Assembly (NCBI GenBank): GCA_007120685.1
Contig: SKNG01000261.1
Location: 1-35,438 of the forward strand
Direction of reading: 5' to 3'
DNA from: Paracoccaceae bacterium
Lineage (GTDB): Bacteria; Pseudomonadota; Alphaproteobacteria; Rhodobacterales; Rhodobacteraceae
Length of the DNA stretch: 35,438 nucleotides
The notes under the pieces: generated by a model
Seen by the model: only the letters and a program-made list of their open reading frames with translations
Told to the model about the DNA's origin: nothing
The model's database searches: none
Shown: piece by piece, positions 18,314 through 25,858 of the stretch
Numbering within the stretch: position 1 is the stretch's first letter
Layout: each line of letters opens with the position of its first letter
Made by a program: the position numbers and the translations under genes

Positions 18314-18742
18314 ATGTCCGAGCATCCCATCGCCCCGCATCTGCAGGCCAGTTTCGACCGGCAGACGATGATGGCCACCTTTGGCGCCACGCTGGTCTCC
18401 GCCGCCGATGGCCGCGCCGTGATCCGGGCACCATTGATGCCAGGTGTTCGTCAGCAGCACGGCGCCGGGCATGCGGCCCTGGCCTTCGGCATTGGCGACT
18501 CCGCCGCCGGCTATGCCGCGCTGTCACTCCTGCCCGGGGGGCGCGAGGTGATGACGGCCGAGATCAAGATCAACCTGCTGTCGCCCGCGCTTGGTGACTG
18601 GTTCGAGGCCACAGGCGAGGTGGTCAAGGCGGGCCGCCGCCTGAGCGTGGTGCGCGCCGAGGTGGTGGCGATCACGGGCACAGCGCGCAAGACCATCGCC
18701 ATCCTGCAGGGCACCATGGTCCCGGTCGACCCGGCACCCTGA
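18314..18742 (+). CDS. PaaI-like hotdog-fold thioesterase
   Basis: A 142-residue protein of the PaaI/YdiI thioesterase type, which hydrolyses acyl-CoA thioesters. Typical features are the motif around QQHGAGHAALAFGIGDSAAGYAA (residues about 39-61), with the loop and helix that carry the active-site acid, and the strand VMTAEIKINLLSPALGDWFEA, which shapes the substrate pocket. The substrate is unknown. I chose the ATG at 18314, after CAGGAA, over the GTG at 18281. It lies 75 bases after the ATPase gene and is convergent with folD. Confidence 0.8.
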   Translation: MSEHPIAPHLQASFDRQTMMATFGATLVSAADGRAVIRAPLMPGVRQQHGAGHAALAFGIGDSAAGYAALSLLPGGREVMTAEIKINLLSPALGDWFEATGEVVKAGRRLSVVRAEVVAITGTARKTIAILQGTMVPVDPAP

Positions 18743-18817
18743 GCGGCCTGAACACGACAGAGGGGGACGGGCTTTCGAAACCCTTTTCCGTTCCCGACCC
18801 CTCAGGCGGATACCGTA

Positions 18818-19705
18818 TCAGGCCGTCAGCCCTTCGGGCTCGGGCAGCCCATGCGCGCGGCAGGTGGCGGTCAGCGTATTGGCCAGCAGGCAGGCAATCG
18901 TCATCGGCCCCACCCCGCCCGGCACCGGGGTAATCGCCCCGGCCACCGCCGCCGCGCTGTCGAAATCCACATCACCTACCAGCCGTGTGCCGCCCTCATG
19001 CGCTACCCGGTTGATGCCCACATCGATCACCGTCGCGCCCGGCTTGATCCAGTCGCCCGGCACCATCTGCGGCCGGCCCACGGCGGCCACCAGAATATCC
19101 GCCCGCCGGCAGACATCGGGCAGATCACGCGTACGCGAATGCGCCACCGTCACCGTGCAACTGTCGCCCAGCAGAAGCTGCACCATCGGCTTGCCGACGA
19201 TGTTCGACCGGCCCAGCACCACAGCCTCCAGCCCCGAAAGCGACCCCAGATGATCGCGCAGCATCATCAGGCAGCCCAGCGGCGTGCAGGGCACCATCGC
19301 CTTCTGCCCCGTGCTCAGCAGCCCGACGTTCGAAATATGGAACCCGTCCACATCCTTGGCCGGATCGATGGCGTTGATCACCAGATCGCTGTTCAGATGG
19401 CCCGGCAGCGGCAGTTGCACCAGGATCCCGTTCACCGCCGGGTCGGCGTTCAGCTGCGCGATCAGATCCAGCAGCGCGGCCTCGCCCGTATCCGCCGGCA
19501 GGCGATGCTCGAAGGACCGCATCCCCACCTCGACCGTCTGTCGGCCCTTGGAGCGCACATAGACCTGGCTGGCCGGGTCCTCGCCCACCAGCACCACTGC
19601 CAGCCCCGGCACGATCCCGCGCCCGGCCAGCCCCGCCACACCCTCGGCCACTCGCGCCCGCACCCGCGCCGCAAAAGCCTTGCCGTCGATGATCGCCGCG
19701 CCCAT
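18818..19705 (-). CDS. folD: Methylene-THF dehydrogenase/methenyl-THF cyclohydrolase
   Basis: A 295-residue bifunctional cytosolic enzyme that interconverts 5,10-methylene-, 5,10-methenyl- and 10-formyl-tetrahydrofolate. Visible family signatures are YVRSKGRQTVEVGM with the catalytic Lys (about residue 56), GILVQLPLPGHL, DVDGFH, the nucleotide-binding stretch VVLGRSNIVGKP, and TPVPGGVGPMT near the C-terminus. The length is normal for the family. The start at 19705 has AAGGGG just upstream and begins the usual MGAAIIDGKAFA; a longer frame runs upstream without support. It lies downstream of fhs on the same strand, separated by a stem-loop repeat, and the two enzymes act in consecutive steps. 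Confidence 0.96.
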   Translation of the reverse strand: MGAAIIDGKAFAARVRARVAEGVAGLAGRGIVPGLAVVLVGEDPASQVYVRSKGRQTVEVGMRSFEHRLPADTGEAALLDLIAQLNADPAVNGILVQLPLPGHLNSDLVINAIDPAKDVDGFHISNVGLLSTGQKAMVPCTPLGCLMMLRDHLGSLSGLEAVVLGRSNIVGKPMVQLLLGDSCTVTVAHSRTRDLPDVCRRADILVAAVGRPQMVPGDWIKPGATVIDVGINRVAHEGGTRLVGDVDFDSAAAVAGAITPVPGGVGPMTIACLLANTLTATCRAHGLPEPEGLTA

Positions 19706-19782
19706 GCCTGCCCCTTTCTGCCCCCATACGGGCGGCACTATCCCAACGCGCCGGCCCACACCAGCAATGCAGACCCCGCCCT

Positions 19783-19866
19783 TCATCTTGCCTTAGATAC
19801 TCAAGGCCGCAGGCCGGCGGCGAAGGGGGCTCGATGCCCCCGCCGCCGCCACCCCCGTCACCCGGC
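19783..19866 (-). repeat. Rhodobacterales-type stem-loop repeat, copy 1 (fhs-folD)
   Basis: The layout is a CATCTT-like AT-rich end, then GGCC-gca-GGCC (19805-19815), then a large stem of GGCGGC and GGGGGC pairing with GCCCCC and GCCGCC around tcgat, ending at the fhs stop codon. On the minus strand it lies directly after fhs and would fold as a terminator- or attenuator-like hairpin. Confidence 0.55.
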
Positions 19867-19867
19867 C

Positions 19868-21544
19868 TCAGAACAACCCTTCCACGAAGCCCGCCTCGCC
19901 GATGCGGATACTTTCGGCCGCCGGCTGACGCGGCAGGCCCGGCATGGTCATGATCTCGCCGCAGATCACCACGATGAACCCCGCCCCCGCCGAGAGCCGC
20001 ACCTCGCGCACCGGCACCGAATGACCCACGGGCGCGCCCCGCAGGTTCGGGTCGGTGGAAAACGAATACTGCGTCTTGGCCATGCAGACCGGATAATCGC
20101 CGTAACCCGCCGCCTCCCAGGCGCGCAACTGATCGCGGATCGCCTTGTCCGCCAGCACCGCATCGGCGTGATAGATGCGCTTGGCGATGGTCTCGATCTT
20201 CTCGAACAATCCCATCTCGTCAGGGTAGAGCGGCGCGAAGGCCGACGCTCCACTATCGGCCAGTTCCGCCACGCGCTGCGCCAGCGCCTCCACCCCGGCG
20301 CTGCCCTCGGCCCAGTGGCGGCAGACTATCGCCTCGGCCCCCTGCTCGGCGACATAGGCCTGCACGGCGGCGATTTCGGCCTCGGTGTCGGAATGGAAAT
20401 GGTTGATCGCCACCACCACCGGCACGCCGAAGCCCTTCACATTGGCGATGTGCCGGCCCAGGTTGGGGCAGCCGCGCTCCACCGCCGCCACATCCTCGGC
20501 CCCCAGATCGGCCTTGGCCACGCCACCGTTCATCTTCATCGCCCGCACCGTGGCCACGATAACGGCGGCAGCCGGGCTCAGCCCCGCCTTGCGGCACTTG
20601 ATGTCGAAGAACTTCTCCGCTCCCAGATCGGCACCGAACCCGGCCTCGGTGACCACGTAATCGGCCAGTTTCAGCGCCGTGCGCGTAGCGATCACCGAAT
20701 TGCAGCCATGCGCGATATTGGCGAAAGGCCCGCCATGGACAAAGGCCGGGTTGTTTTCCAGCGTCTGCACCAGATTGGGCTGCATCGCATCGCGCAGCAG
20801 CACCGTCATGGCGCCATCGGCCTTCAAGTCACGCGCGTATACCGGCGTCCTGTCGCGCCGATAGGCCACCACGATATCGCCCAGCCGCGCCTGCAGGTCA
20901 TCCAGATCCCGCGCCAGACACAGGATCGCCATCACCTCGGAGGCCACGGTGATGTCGAACCCCGTCTGCCGGGCAAAGCCGTTGGCCACGCCGCCCAGGC
21001 CCACCACCACATCGCGCAGCGCGCGGTCGTTCATGTCCATCACCCGGCGCCAGACGATGCGGCGCTCATCGATCTCCAGCGCGTTGCCCCAGTAGATGTG
21101 GTTATCGATCATCGCCGACAGCAGGTTATGCGCGGCGGTGATGGCGTGGAAATCGCCGGTGAAATGCAGGTTCATCTCTTCCATCGGCACCACCTGCGCA
21201 TACCCGCCCCCGGCCGCCCCGCCCTTCATGCCGAAATTCGGGCCAAGGCTGGCCTCGCGGATGCAGATCGCTGCCCGCTTGCCGATCCGGTTCAGCCCGT
21301 CGCCCAGGCCCACGGTGGTGGTGGTCTTGCCCTCGCCCGCCGGCGTCGGGTTGATCGCCGTGACCAGGATCAGCTTGCCATCCGGCCGCTCGGCCAGGCT
21401 GTCGATGAACCCCTGCCCGATCTTGGCCTTGTCATGGCCATAGGGCAGCAGATGCTCGGCCGGGATGCCCAGCTTCTCGCCCACCTGCTGGATCGGCTGC
21501 TTTCTCGCCTCGCGGGCGATTTCGATGTCACTCTTGAAGGCCAT
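19868..21544 (-). CDS. fhs: Formate-tetrahydrofolate ligase
   Basis: A 558-residue enzyme making 10-formyl-THF from formate, THF and ATP. The ATP-binding loop TPAGEGKTTTTVGL is at about residues 67-80. REASLGPNFGMKGGAAGGG, NNPAFVHGGPFANIAHGCNS and VVVAINHFHSDT are hallmark stretches. The C-terminus, EGLF, is also typical, and the length matches the family. AGGAGA lies 5 bases before the ATG. It is upstream of folD on the same strand, forming a formate-to-methylene-THF module. This module is common in Rhodobacterales, where it supports assimilation or oxidation of C1 units from methylated compounds. Confidence 0.97.
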   Translation of the reverse strand: MAFKSDIEIAREARKQPIQQVGEKLGIPAEHLLPYGHDKAKIGQGFIDSLAERPDGKLILVTAINPTPAGEGKTTTTVGLGDGLNRIGKRAAICIREASLGPNFGMKGGAAGGGYAQVVPMEEMNLHFTGDFHAITAAHNLLSAMIDNHIYWGNALEIDERRIVWRRVMDMNDRALRDVVVGLGGVANGFARQTGFDITVASEVMAILCLARDLDDLQARLGDIVVAYRRDRTPVYARDLKADGAMTVLLRDAMQPNLVQTLENNPAFVHGGPFANIAHGCNSVIATRTALKLADYVVTEAGFGADLGAEKFFDIKCRKAGLSPAAAVIVATVRAMKMNGGVAKADLGAEDVAAVERGCPNLGRHIANVKGFGVPVVVAINHFHSDTEAEIAAVQAYVAEQGAEAIVCRHWAEGSAGVEALAQRVAELADSGASAFAPLYPDEMGLFEKIETIAKRIYHADAVLADKAIRDQLRAWEAAGYGDYPVCMAKTQYSFSTDPNLRGAPVGHSVPVREVRLSAGAGFIVVICGEIMTMPGLPRQPAAESIRIGEAGFVEGLF

Positions 21545-21684
21545 GCCGGTCTCCTGCTGGGCTGGGGCGTTGCCGGTCCTGCATAGGCAGATGCCGGGCG
21601 GCGGTGAACACCGTTTGCGACGCCTCGGCGCCGGATTTCGGCAAGCGCGGTTTCCGATAGGTCACAGGCAGCCGCGTAAGCCGC

Positions 21685-22194
21685 TCACCCCACCCAGGGC
21701 TGGGGCTGTTGTGCATAGCCGATATAAAGCGGGTGCTTCGGATGCCCCGCCTGACTCAGCCCAAGATTAAAGAGCGGCCGCCCGGTCGCGCGCAACAGCC
21801 GCGCCACCGCCGGGCCACGGCCCAGATGCGCCCCATGCGTGCCCCAGGCGCAGACAATCGTGTCGGCCCAGCCCGCCCCCTCAGTGATCACCGCGTCATT
21901 CTCCGGCCCCACCGGGTCGGCCTGTGCCCGCATCACACGCGGGTCGGTGGCGCGAAAGGCGAAGATGTTGCACACCCTGAAGGCCCCGAACCCCAGCGCC
22001 CGCGCTCGCCTCTCGCAGCGTTCCACCGTGGGGTCGTTCTGCACCTCGGTCGCGGTCGAGGGGTTGAGCATGACGAACAGGACCCGCCCCGCGCCCGCCT
22101 CCCAGACCCGCGTCAGCGCGTAGCGATAATGCAGACAGGGCGAATAGACCGCCACGCTATCGGCATCGCCCTTCCGATGTTCCCGCGTGATCAT
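21685..22194 (-). CDS. DUF1643 domain protein
   Basis: A 169-residue protein matching the DUF1643 family. The signatures are YRYALTRVWE, VLFVMLNPSTATEVQNDPTVERC, RRARALGFGAFRVCNIFAFRATDP, and IVCAWGTHG near residue 115. The function of the family is not known; members are small cytosolic proteins found across bacteria and in phages. The gene lies between the acyl-CoA ligase gene and fhs on the same strand, 140 bases upstream of fhs. Confidence 0.85.
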   Translation of the reverse strand: MITREHRKGDADSVAVYSPCLHYRYALTRVWEAGAGRVLFVMLNPSTATEVQNDPTVERCERRARALGFGAFRVCNIFAFRATDPRVMRAQADPVGPENDAVITEGAGWADTIVCAWGTHGAHLGRGPAVARLLRATGRPLFNLGLSQAGHPKHPLYIGYAQQPQPWVG

Positions 22195-22211
22195 GGCGGC
22201 CCGGCTGCCTT

Positions 22212-22279
22212 CATCTTACTGAAAATACGCCGGGGGTGAATTGGCCGCAGGCCAAGAGGGGGCAGCGCCCCCTTCCCTC
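22212..22279 (-). repeat. Rhodobacterales-type stem-loop repeat, copy 2 (matB-DUF1643)
   Basis: CATCTTACT and an AAATACGCCGGGGG stretch are followed by GGCC-gca-GGCC (22243-22253) and GGGGGC-agc-GCCCCC (22258-22272), with a CCCTCTCA tail that runs into the stop codon of the ligase gene (22280-22282). It resembles the copies at 19783 and 24888. Confidence 0.6.
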
Positions 22280-23803
22280 TCACCCCGCTGCAAACTGCCC
22301 TGCAAAGCGCTCGCGCAGCGCCGCTTTCTGCACCTTGCCCATCGTGTTGCGCGGCAGTTCCGGCACCACCGCAACCGCGCGCGGCTGCTTGAAACGGGCC
22401 AGACTGTCCCCAACCGCCGCCATCACTGCCCCCGGCTCCAGTACCGCGCCTGGCTCCGGCACCAGCACAGCCAGCACCGCCTCGCCCAGATCGGAATGCG
22501 GCACGCCGATCACGGCGCTTTCCTGCACCCCGGGCAGAGCATCCAGCACCAGTTCCACCTCCTTGGGGTATATGTTGTAGCCACCGGCGATGATCAGATC
22601 CTTCTGCCGACCGACGATCTGCAGATAGCCATCGGGATCGAACCGCCCCAGATCGCCGCTGATGAAGAACCCGTCGGCCCGGATCTCGGCCGCGGTCTTT
22701 TCCGGCATCTGCCAGTAGCCCTGAAACACATTCGGCCCGCGCAACTCCACCATGCCGGTCTCGCCCCGCGCCAGTTCCGCGCCGGTCTCCGGGTCGGTGA
22801 TGCGCACCTCCACCCCCGGCAGGGGCGGGCCCACTGTGCCCGCGCGCCGCTCGCCGGCATAGGGGTTCGAGGTATTCATGTTGGTCTCGGTCATTCCGTA
22901 GCGTTCCAGGATACGCTGCCCGGTACGCGCCTCGAATGCCGCATGCGTCTCGGCCAGCAGCGGGGCCGAGCCGGAGACGAAGAGCCGCATATGCGTGACC
23001 AGATCACGTGTCAGGCGGGGATCGTCCAGCAGGCGCGTATAGAAGGTCGGCACCCCCATCAGGCAGGTGGCACGCGGCATCCAGGCGATCAGCGCCTCCA
23101 CGTCCAGCCGGGGCAGGAAGATCATGCTGCCGCCCGAGGCCAGCACCGTGTTGGTGGCCACGAAGAGCCCGTGGGTATGAAAGATCGGCAGCGCGTGCAG
23201 CAGCACGTCGAGGTCGGTGAAGGCCCAGGCCTCGGCCAGCACCTCGGCATTCGACAGAAGGTTTCTCTGGCTGATCATCGCGCCCTTGGACCGGCCCGTA
23301 GTGCCCGAGGTATAAAGCAGCGCCGCCAGATCATCCTCGGCGCGGGGGGTGGCGGTTTCGCGCGGCGCCGCGGCGTGCATTGCTTCGGCGAAGCTGCCCC
23401 TGCCATCGGCGCCCAGCGTCAGCATCCGCGCCCCGCAACGCGCGGCCACCGGCGCCATCACCCCCTCGCGGCCCGGGTCAGCCAGAAACAACGCGGCGCC
23501 GGCGTTTTCAAGGAAATAGGCCACTTCCTCGGCCGTGTAGGCGGGGTTCAGGGGCAGAAACACCACCCCCGCCATCGCCGCGCCGTAGAACAGGGCCAGC
23601 GCCTGCGGACTCTTTTCCACCTGTGCGGCCAGCCGGTCGCCGGGCCGCAGCCCCTGCGCATCCAACGTGCCGGCAATCTGTGCGCAAAGACCGTAGAAGC
23701 CCGCGCCACTGAGCGTGCCACCGTCGGGCAGATGCAGGAACGGGTCCGCGCGCCCTTTCAGCGGGGCCAGCAACCGGTCGTGCAGCGGGTTCGTGTCAGT
23801 CAT
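22280..23803 (-). CDS. matB: Malonyl-CoA synthetase-like acyl-CoA ligase (MatB type)
   Basis: A 507-residue enzyme of the ANL superfamily, which activates a carboxylic acid as an acyl-adenylate and transfers it to CoA. The P-loop-like motif LLYTSGTTGRSKGAM is at about residues 160-174; YGMTETNMNTSNPY, FISGDLGRFDPDGYLQIVGR and the C-terminal catalytic Lys region RNTMGKVQKAAL are present. FHTHGLF and NTSNPY resemble malonyl-CoA synthetases, so malonate is the likeliest substrate, but a related short or branched acid cannot be excluded. No malonate decarboxylase or transporter gene is seen. The start at 23803 has GGAGGG upstream; an open frame continues to 23920 without a binding site. It is divergent from the arginase gene. 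Confidence 0.85.
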   Translation of the reverse strand: MTDTNPLHDRLLAPLKGRADPFLHLPDGGTLSGAGFYGLCAQIAGTLDAQGLRPGDRLAAQVEKSPQALALFYGAAMAGVVFLPLNPAYTAEEVAYFLENAGAALFLADPGREGVMAPVAARCGARMLTLGADGRGSFAEAMHAAAPRETATPRAEDDLAALLYTSGTTGRSKGAMISQRNLLSNAEVLAEAWAFTDLDVLLHALPIFHTHGLFVATNTVLASGGSMIFLPRLDVEALIAWMPRATCLMGVPTFYTRLLDDPRLTRDLVTHMRLFVSGSAPLLAETHAAFEARTGQRILERYGMTETNMNTSNPYAGERRAGTVGPPLPGVEVRITDPETGAELARGETGMVELRGPNVFQGYWQMPEKTAAEIRADGFFISGDLGRFDPDGYLQIVGRQKDLIIAGGYNIYPKEVELVLDALPGVQESAVIGVPHSDLGEAVLAVLVPEPGAVLEPGAVMAAVGDSLARFKQPRAVAVVPELPRNTMGKVQKAALRERFAGQFAAG

Positions 23804-23861
23804 GCCTGGGCCCTCCCGTCCGCTGGCATAGCGCGCCCTCGTGCCCCGGTCCAGAAGCGGG

Positions 23862-23881
23862 ATTGCATCGCGGGATGCAAT
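23862..23881. promoter_or_regulatory. Perfect inverted repeat, candidate operator
   Basis: ATTGCATC, four bases, GATGCAAT: a perfect 8+8 inverted repeat in the 132-bp region between the divergent ligase and arginase starts. It is 59 bases from one start codon and 54 from the other, so one bound regulator could control both. Its symmetry suits a dimeric LysR-, Lrp- or GntR-type protein. No such regulator gene lies in the window. Confidence 0.5.
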
Positions 23882-23934
23882 GCCTGCCGATATGCCCGAT
23901 ACTGCGGTGACTGCAGCCATGAACGGAGCCCGCC

Positions 23935-24873
23935 ATGACCCAACGCCACTGCATCCTGATCGGCGCGCCGGTCGACAGCGGCCAGCGCCGCCCCGGCTGC
24001 CTTATGGGCCCCGCCGCGCTGCGCGTCGCGGGTATCGCCGAGACGCTCGCCAGCCTCGGTCACCAGGTCGAAGATCGCGGCGACCTCAGCCCCGGCCCCC
24101 CACCGCCTGACGCGCATCACCCCAACCCGGCGCTTCACGCGCTGCCGGAAACCATGGCCTGGCAGCAGACCCTCGCCCGCGCGGGCCTTGCCGCGCTGCA
24201 AGACGGCATGCCGATCTGGCTGGGCGGCGATCACAGCATGTCGCTGGGCACGCTCGCGGCCTCGGCCGCGCATGCGCAGGCCGAAGGCCGCCCGCTCTTC
24301 ATCCTCTGGCTGGACGCCCATAGCGATTTCCACACGCTGAACAGCACCCAAAGCGGCAACCTCCACGGCACCCCCATCGCCTATGCGGCGGGCCTCGATT
24401 GCGCCCCGCTCCCCGCTTTCCCGGCGCCCGTGCCGCCCGAGAACATCTGCCTCTTCGGCATCCGCTCGGTCGATCCGGCCGAACATGCGTCGCTGCTCGC
24501 CCATGACATCACTCCCTGCGACATGCGGGTGATCGACGAACAGGGCATCACCGCCCCCCTGCGCGCCTTCCTGGACCGGGTCGCCACGGCAGGGGGCCAT
24601 CTGCATGTCTCGCTCGATGTCGATTTCCTGGACCCCGGCATCGCCCCGGCGGTCGGCACCACCGTCCCCGGCGGCACCAGCTTCCGCGAGGCGCATCTGG
24701 TCATGGAACTGCTGCACGAATCCGGCCTCGCCACCGCCATCGACCTCGTCGAACTCAACCCCTTCCTGGATGAACGCGGCCGCACCGCGCATCTGATGGT
24801 CGATCTGCTTGCCTCGCTGATGGGGCGTAAGGTCTTCGACCGCCCCACCCGCGCCTGGCGCGGCCGCGCCTGA
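23935..24873 (+). CDS. rocF: Arginase-family ureohydrolase
   Basis: A 312-residue manganese enzyme that hydrolyses arginine to ornithine and urea. All metal ligands are visible: His100 in WLGGDHS; Asp127, His129 and Asp131 in LWLDAHSDF; and Asp228 and Asp230 in SLDVDFLDP. The start ILIGAPVDSGQRRPGC and the stretch TLNSTQSGNLHG (about residues 134-145) agree with arginase rather than agmatinase. CGGAGC precedes the ATG. Arginase usually feeds nitrogen and proline catabolism; no ornithine cyclodeaminase or transporter gene is adjacent here. Divergent from the ligase gene, with a shared candidate operator. Confidence 0.93.
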   Translation: MTQRHCILIGAPVDSGQRRPGCLMGPAALRVAGIAETLASLGHQVEDRGDLSPGPPPPDAHHPNPALHALPETMAWQQTLARAGLAALQDGMPIWLGGDHSMSLGTLAASAAHAQAEGRPLFILWLDAHSDFHTLNSTQSGNLHGTPIAYAAGLDCAPLPAFPAPVPPENICLFGIRSVDPAEHASLLAHDITPCDMRVIDEQGITAPLRAFLDRVATAGGHLHVSLDVDFLDPGIAPAVGTTVPGGTSFREAHLVMELLHESGLATAIDLVELNPFLDERGRTAHLMVDLLASLMGRKVFDRPTRAWRGRA

Positions 24874-24887
24874 CGGCAGCGCAGTCT

Positions 24888-24958
24888 CTCTTTGCTCTTC
24901 AAATATCCCGGGGGGGACGGCGCAGCCGACGGGGGGCAGCGCCCCCCACCGCCCTCAC
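24888..24958 (-). repeat. Rhodobacterales-type stem-loop repeat, copy 3 (arginase-mazG)
   Basis: An AT-rich TTTGCTCTTCAAATATCCC end leads into a G run, GGC-gca-GCC (24919-24927) and GGGGGGC-agc-GCCCCCC (24931-24947), with a CCCTCACC tail next to the mazG stop (24962-24964). It lies between convergent genes and could end transcripts from either side. Confidence 0.6.
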
Positions 24959-24961
24959 CGC

Positions 24962-25777
24962 TCACGCCCCCCGCTCGGCCTGCTTGGCGGCGTCCCACAG
25001 CGCATCCATCTCGGCCAGATCGCTGTCCTCGGGCCGTCGCCCCTGCGCGGCCAGCGCTGCCTCGATGGCCCGGAACCGGCGCACGAATTTCCCGTTCGCC
25101 GCCCGCAGCGCCACCTCCGGGTCCACCTTCAGATGCCGCGCCAGATTGGCGATGACGAACAAGAGATCCCCCATCTCCTCGGCCACCGCCTCGGCCGGCA
25201 GGGCATCATGCGCCTCGGCCAGTTCGCGCGCCTCCTCGGTGATCTTCTCCACCACCTGGCCGATATCGGGCCAGTCGAACCCCACCCGCGCCGCCCGCTT
25301 CTGCAGCTTCACCGCCCGCATCAACGCCGGCAGGGCCAGCGGCACATCGTCCAGCACCCCGGTCTGCGCCCGCGCCGCGCGCTCACGCGCCTTCTGCTCT
25401 TCCCAGGCATCGACCTGCGCCTCGGCCGAGCGCGCCGCCGCATCCCCGAACACATGCGGATGGCGAGAGACCATCTTGTCGGCGGCATCGTGGATCACGT
25501 CGTCGAGCGTGAAATGCCCCGCCTCGCCCGCCATCTGCGCGTGATAGACCACCTGGAACAGAAGATCGCCCAATTCGCTGCGCAGCCCCGGCCAGTCGCG
25601 CCGGGCGATCGCGTCGGCGACCTCATGCGCTTCTTCAATCGCATAGGGGGCGATGGAGTCGAAATCCTGCTCCAGATCCCAGGCGCAGCCACCCTCGGGC
25701 TCGCGCAGCCGGCGCATGATTTCCACAAGCCGGGGCATCCCGCCTTCGGGGTCGTGGATCAAGGGGTCTTCCGCCAC
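24962..25777 (-). CDS. mazG: Nucleoside triphosphate pyrophosphohydrolase MazG
   Basis: A 271-residue enzyme with two MazG domains, hydrolysing (d)NTPs to monophosphates and pyrophosphate and so removing abnormal nucleotides. The first domain shows GGCAWDLEQDFDSI, EEAHEVADAI and ELGDLLFQVVYHA; the second shows GFDWPDIGQVVEKITEEARELAEA and EEMGDLLFVIANLARHL, with the EExxE...ExxD metal-binding residues in both. The start is uncertain. I favour the GTG at 25777, with GGGAG 7 bases upstream; the frame is open to a TTG at 25810, and the ATG at 25738 also fits. It follows gltA on the same strand, beyond a terminator. Confidence 0.93.
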   Translation of the reverse strand: MAEDPLIHDPEGGMPRLVEIMRRLREPEGGCAWDLEQDFDSIAPYAIEEAHEVADAIARRDWPGLRSELGDLLFQVVYHAQMAGEAGHFTLDDVIHDAADKMVSRHPHVFGDAAARSAEAQVDAWEEQKARERAARAQTGVLDDVPLALPALMRAVKLQKRAARVGFDWPDIGQVVEKITEEARELAEAHDALPAEAVAEEMGDLLFVIANLARHLKVDPEVALRAANGKFVRRFRAIEAALAAQGRRPEDSDLAEMDALWDAAKQAERGA

Positions 25778-25806
25778 TGCGCCATCTCCCACTACGCTTT
25801 GTTCAT

Positions 25807-25834
25807 GCAAAAGGGGCGGGGATCACCCCGCCCC
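25807..25834 (-). terminator. Intrinsic terminator of gltA
   Basis: GGGGCGGGG (25813-25821) and CCCCGCCCC (25826-25834) form a perfect 9-bp stem with a 4-base loop. On the minus strand four T follow. It lies 24 bases after the gltA stop. Confidence 0.8.
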
Positions 25835-25858
25835 GAAGCCGTCATCCGGCAACCGCCT

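Noticed and set aside
18750..18810. Terminator between the thioesterase gene and folD.
   Set aside because: A GGGACGG/CCGTTCCC pairing with a GGGCTTTCGAAACCC core can be drawn, but it has a mismatch and either too small a loop or competing folds, so I do not list it.
18851..21586. A 911-codon plus-strand open frame opposite folD and fhs.
   Set aside because: Both minus-strand genes are unmistakable; the frame is an antisense shadow rich in His, Arg and Gln.
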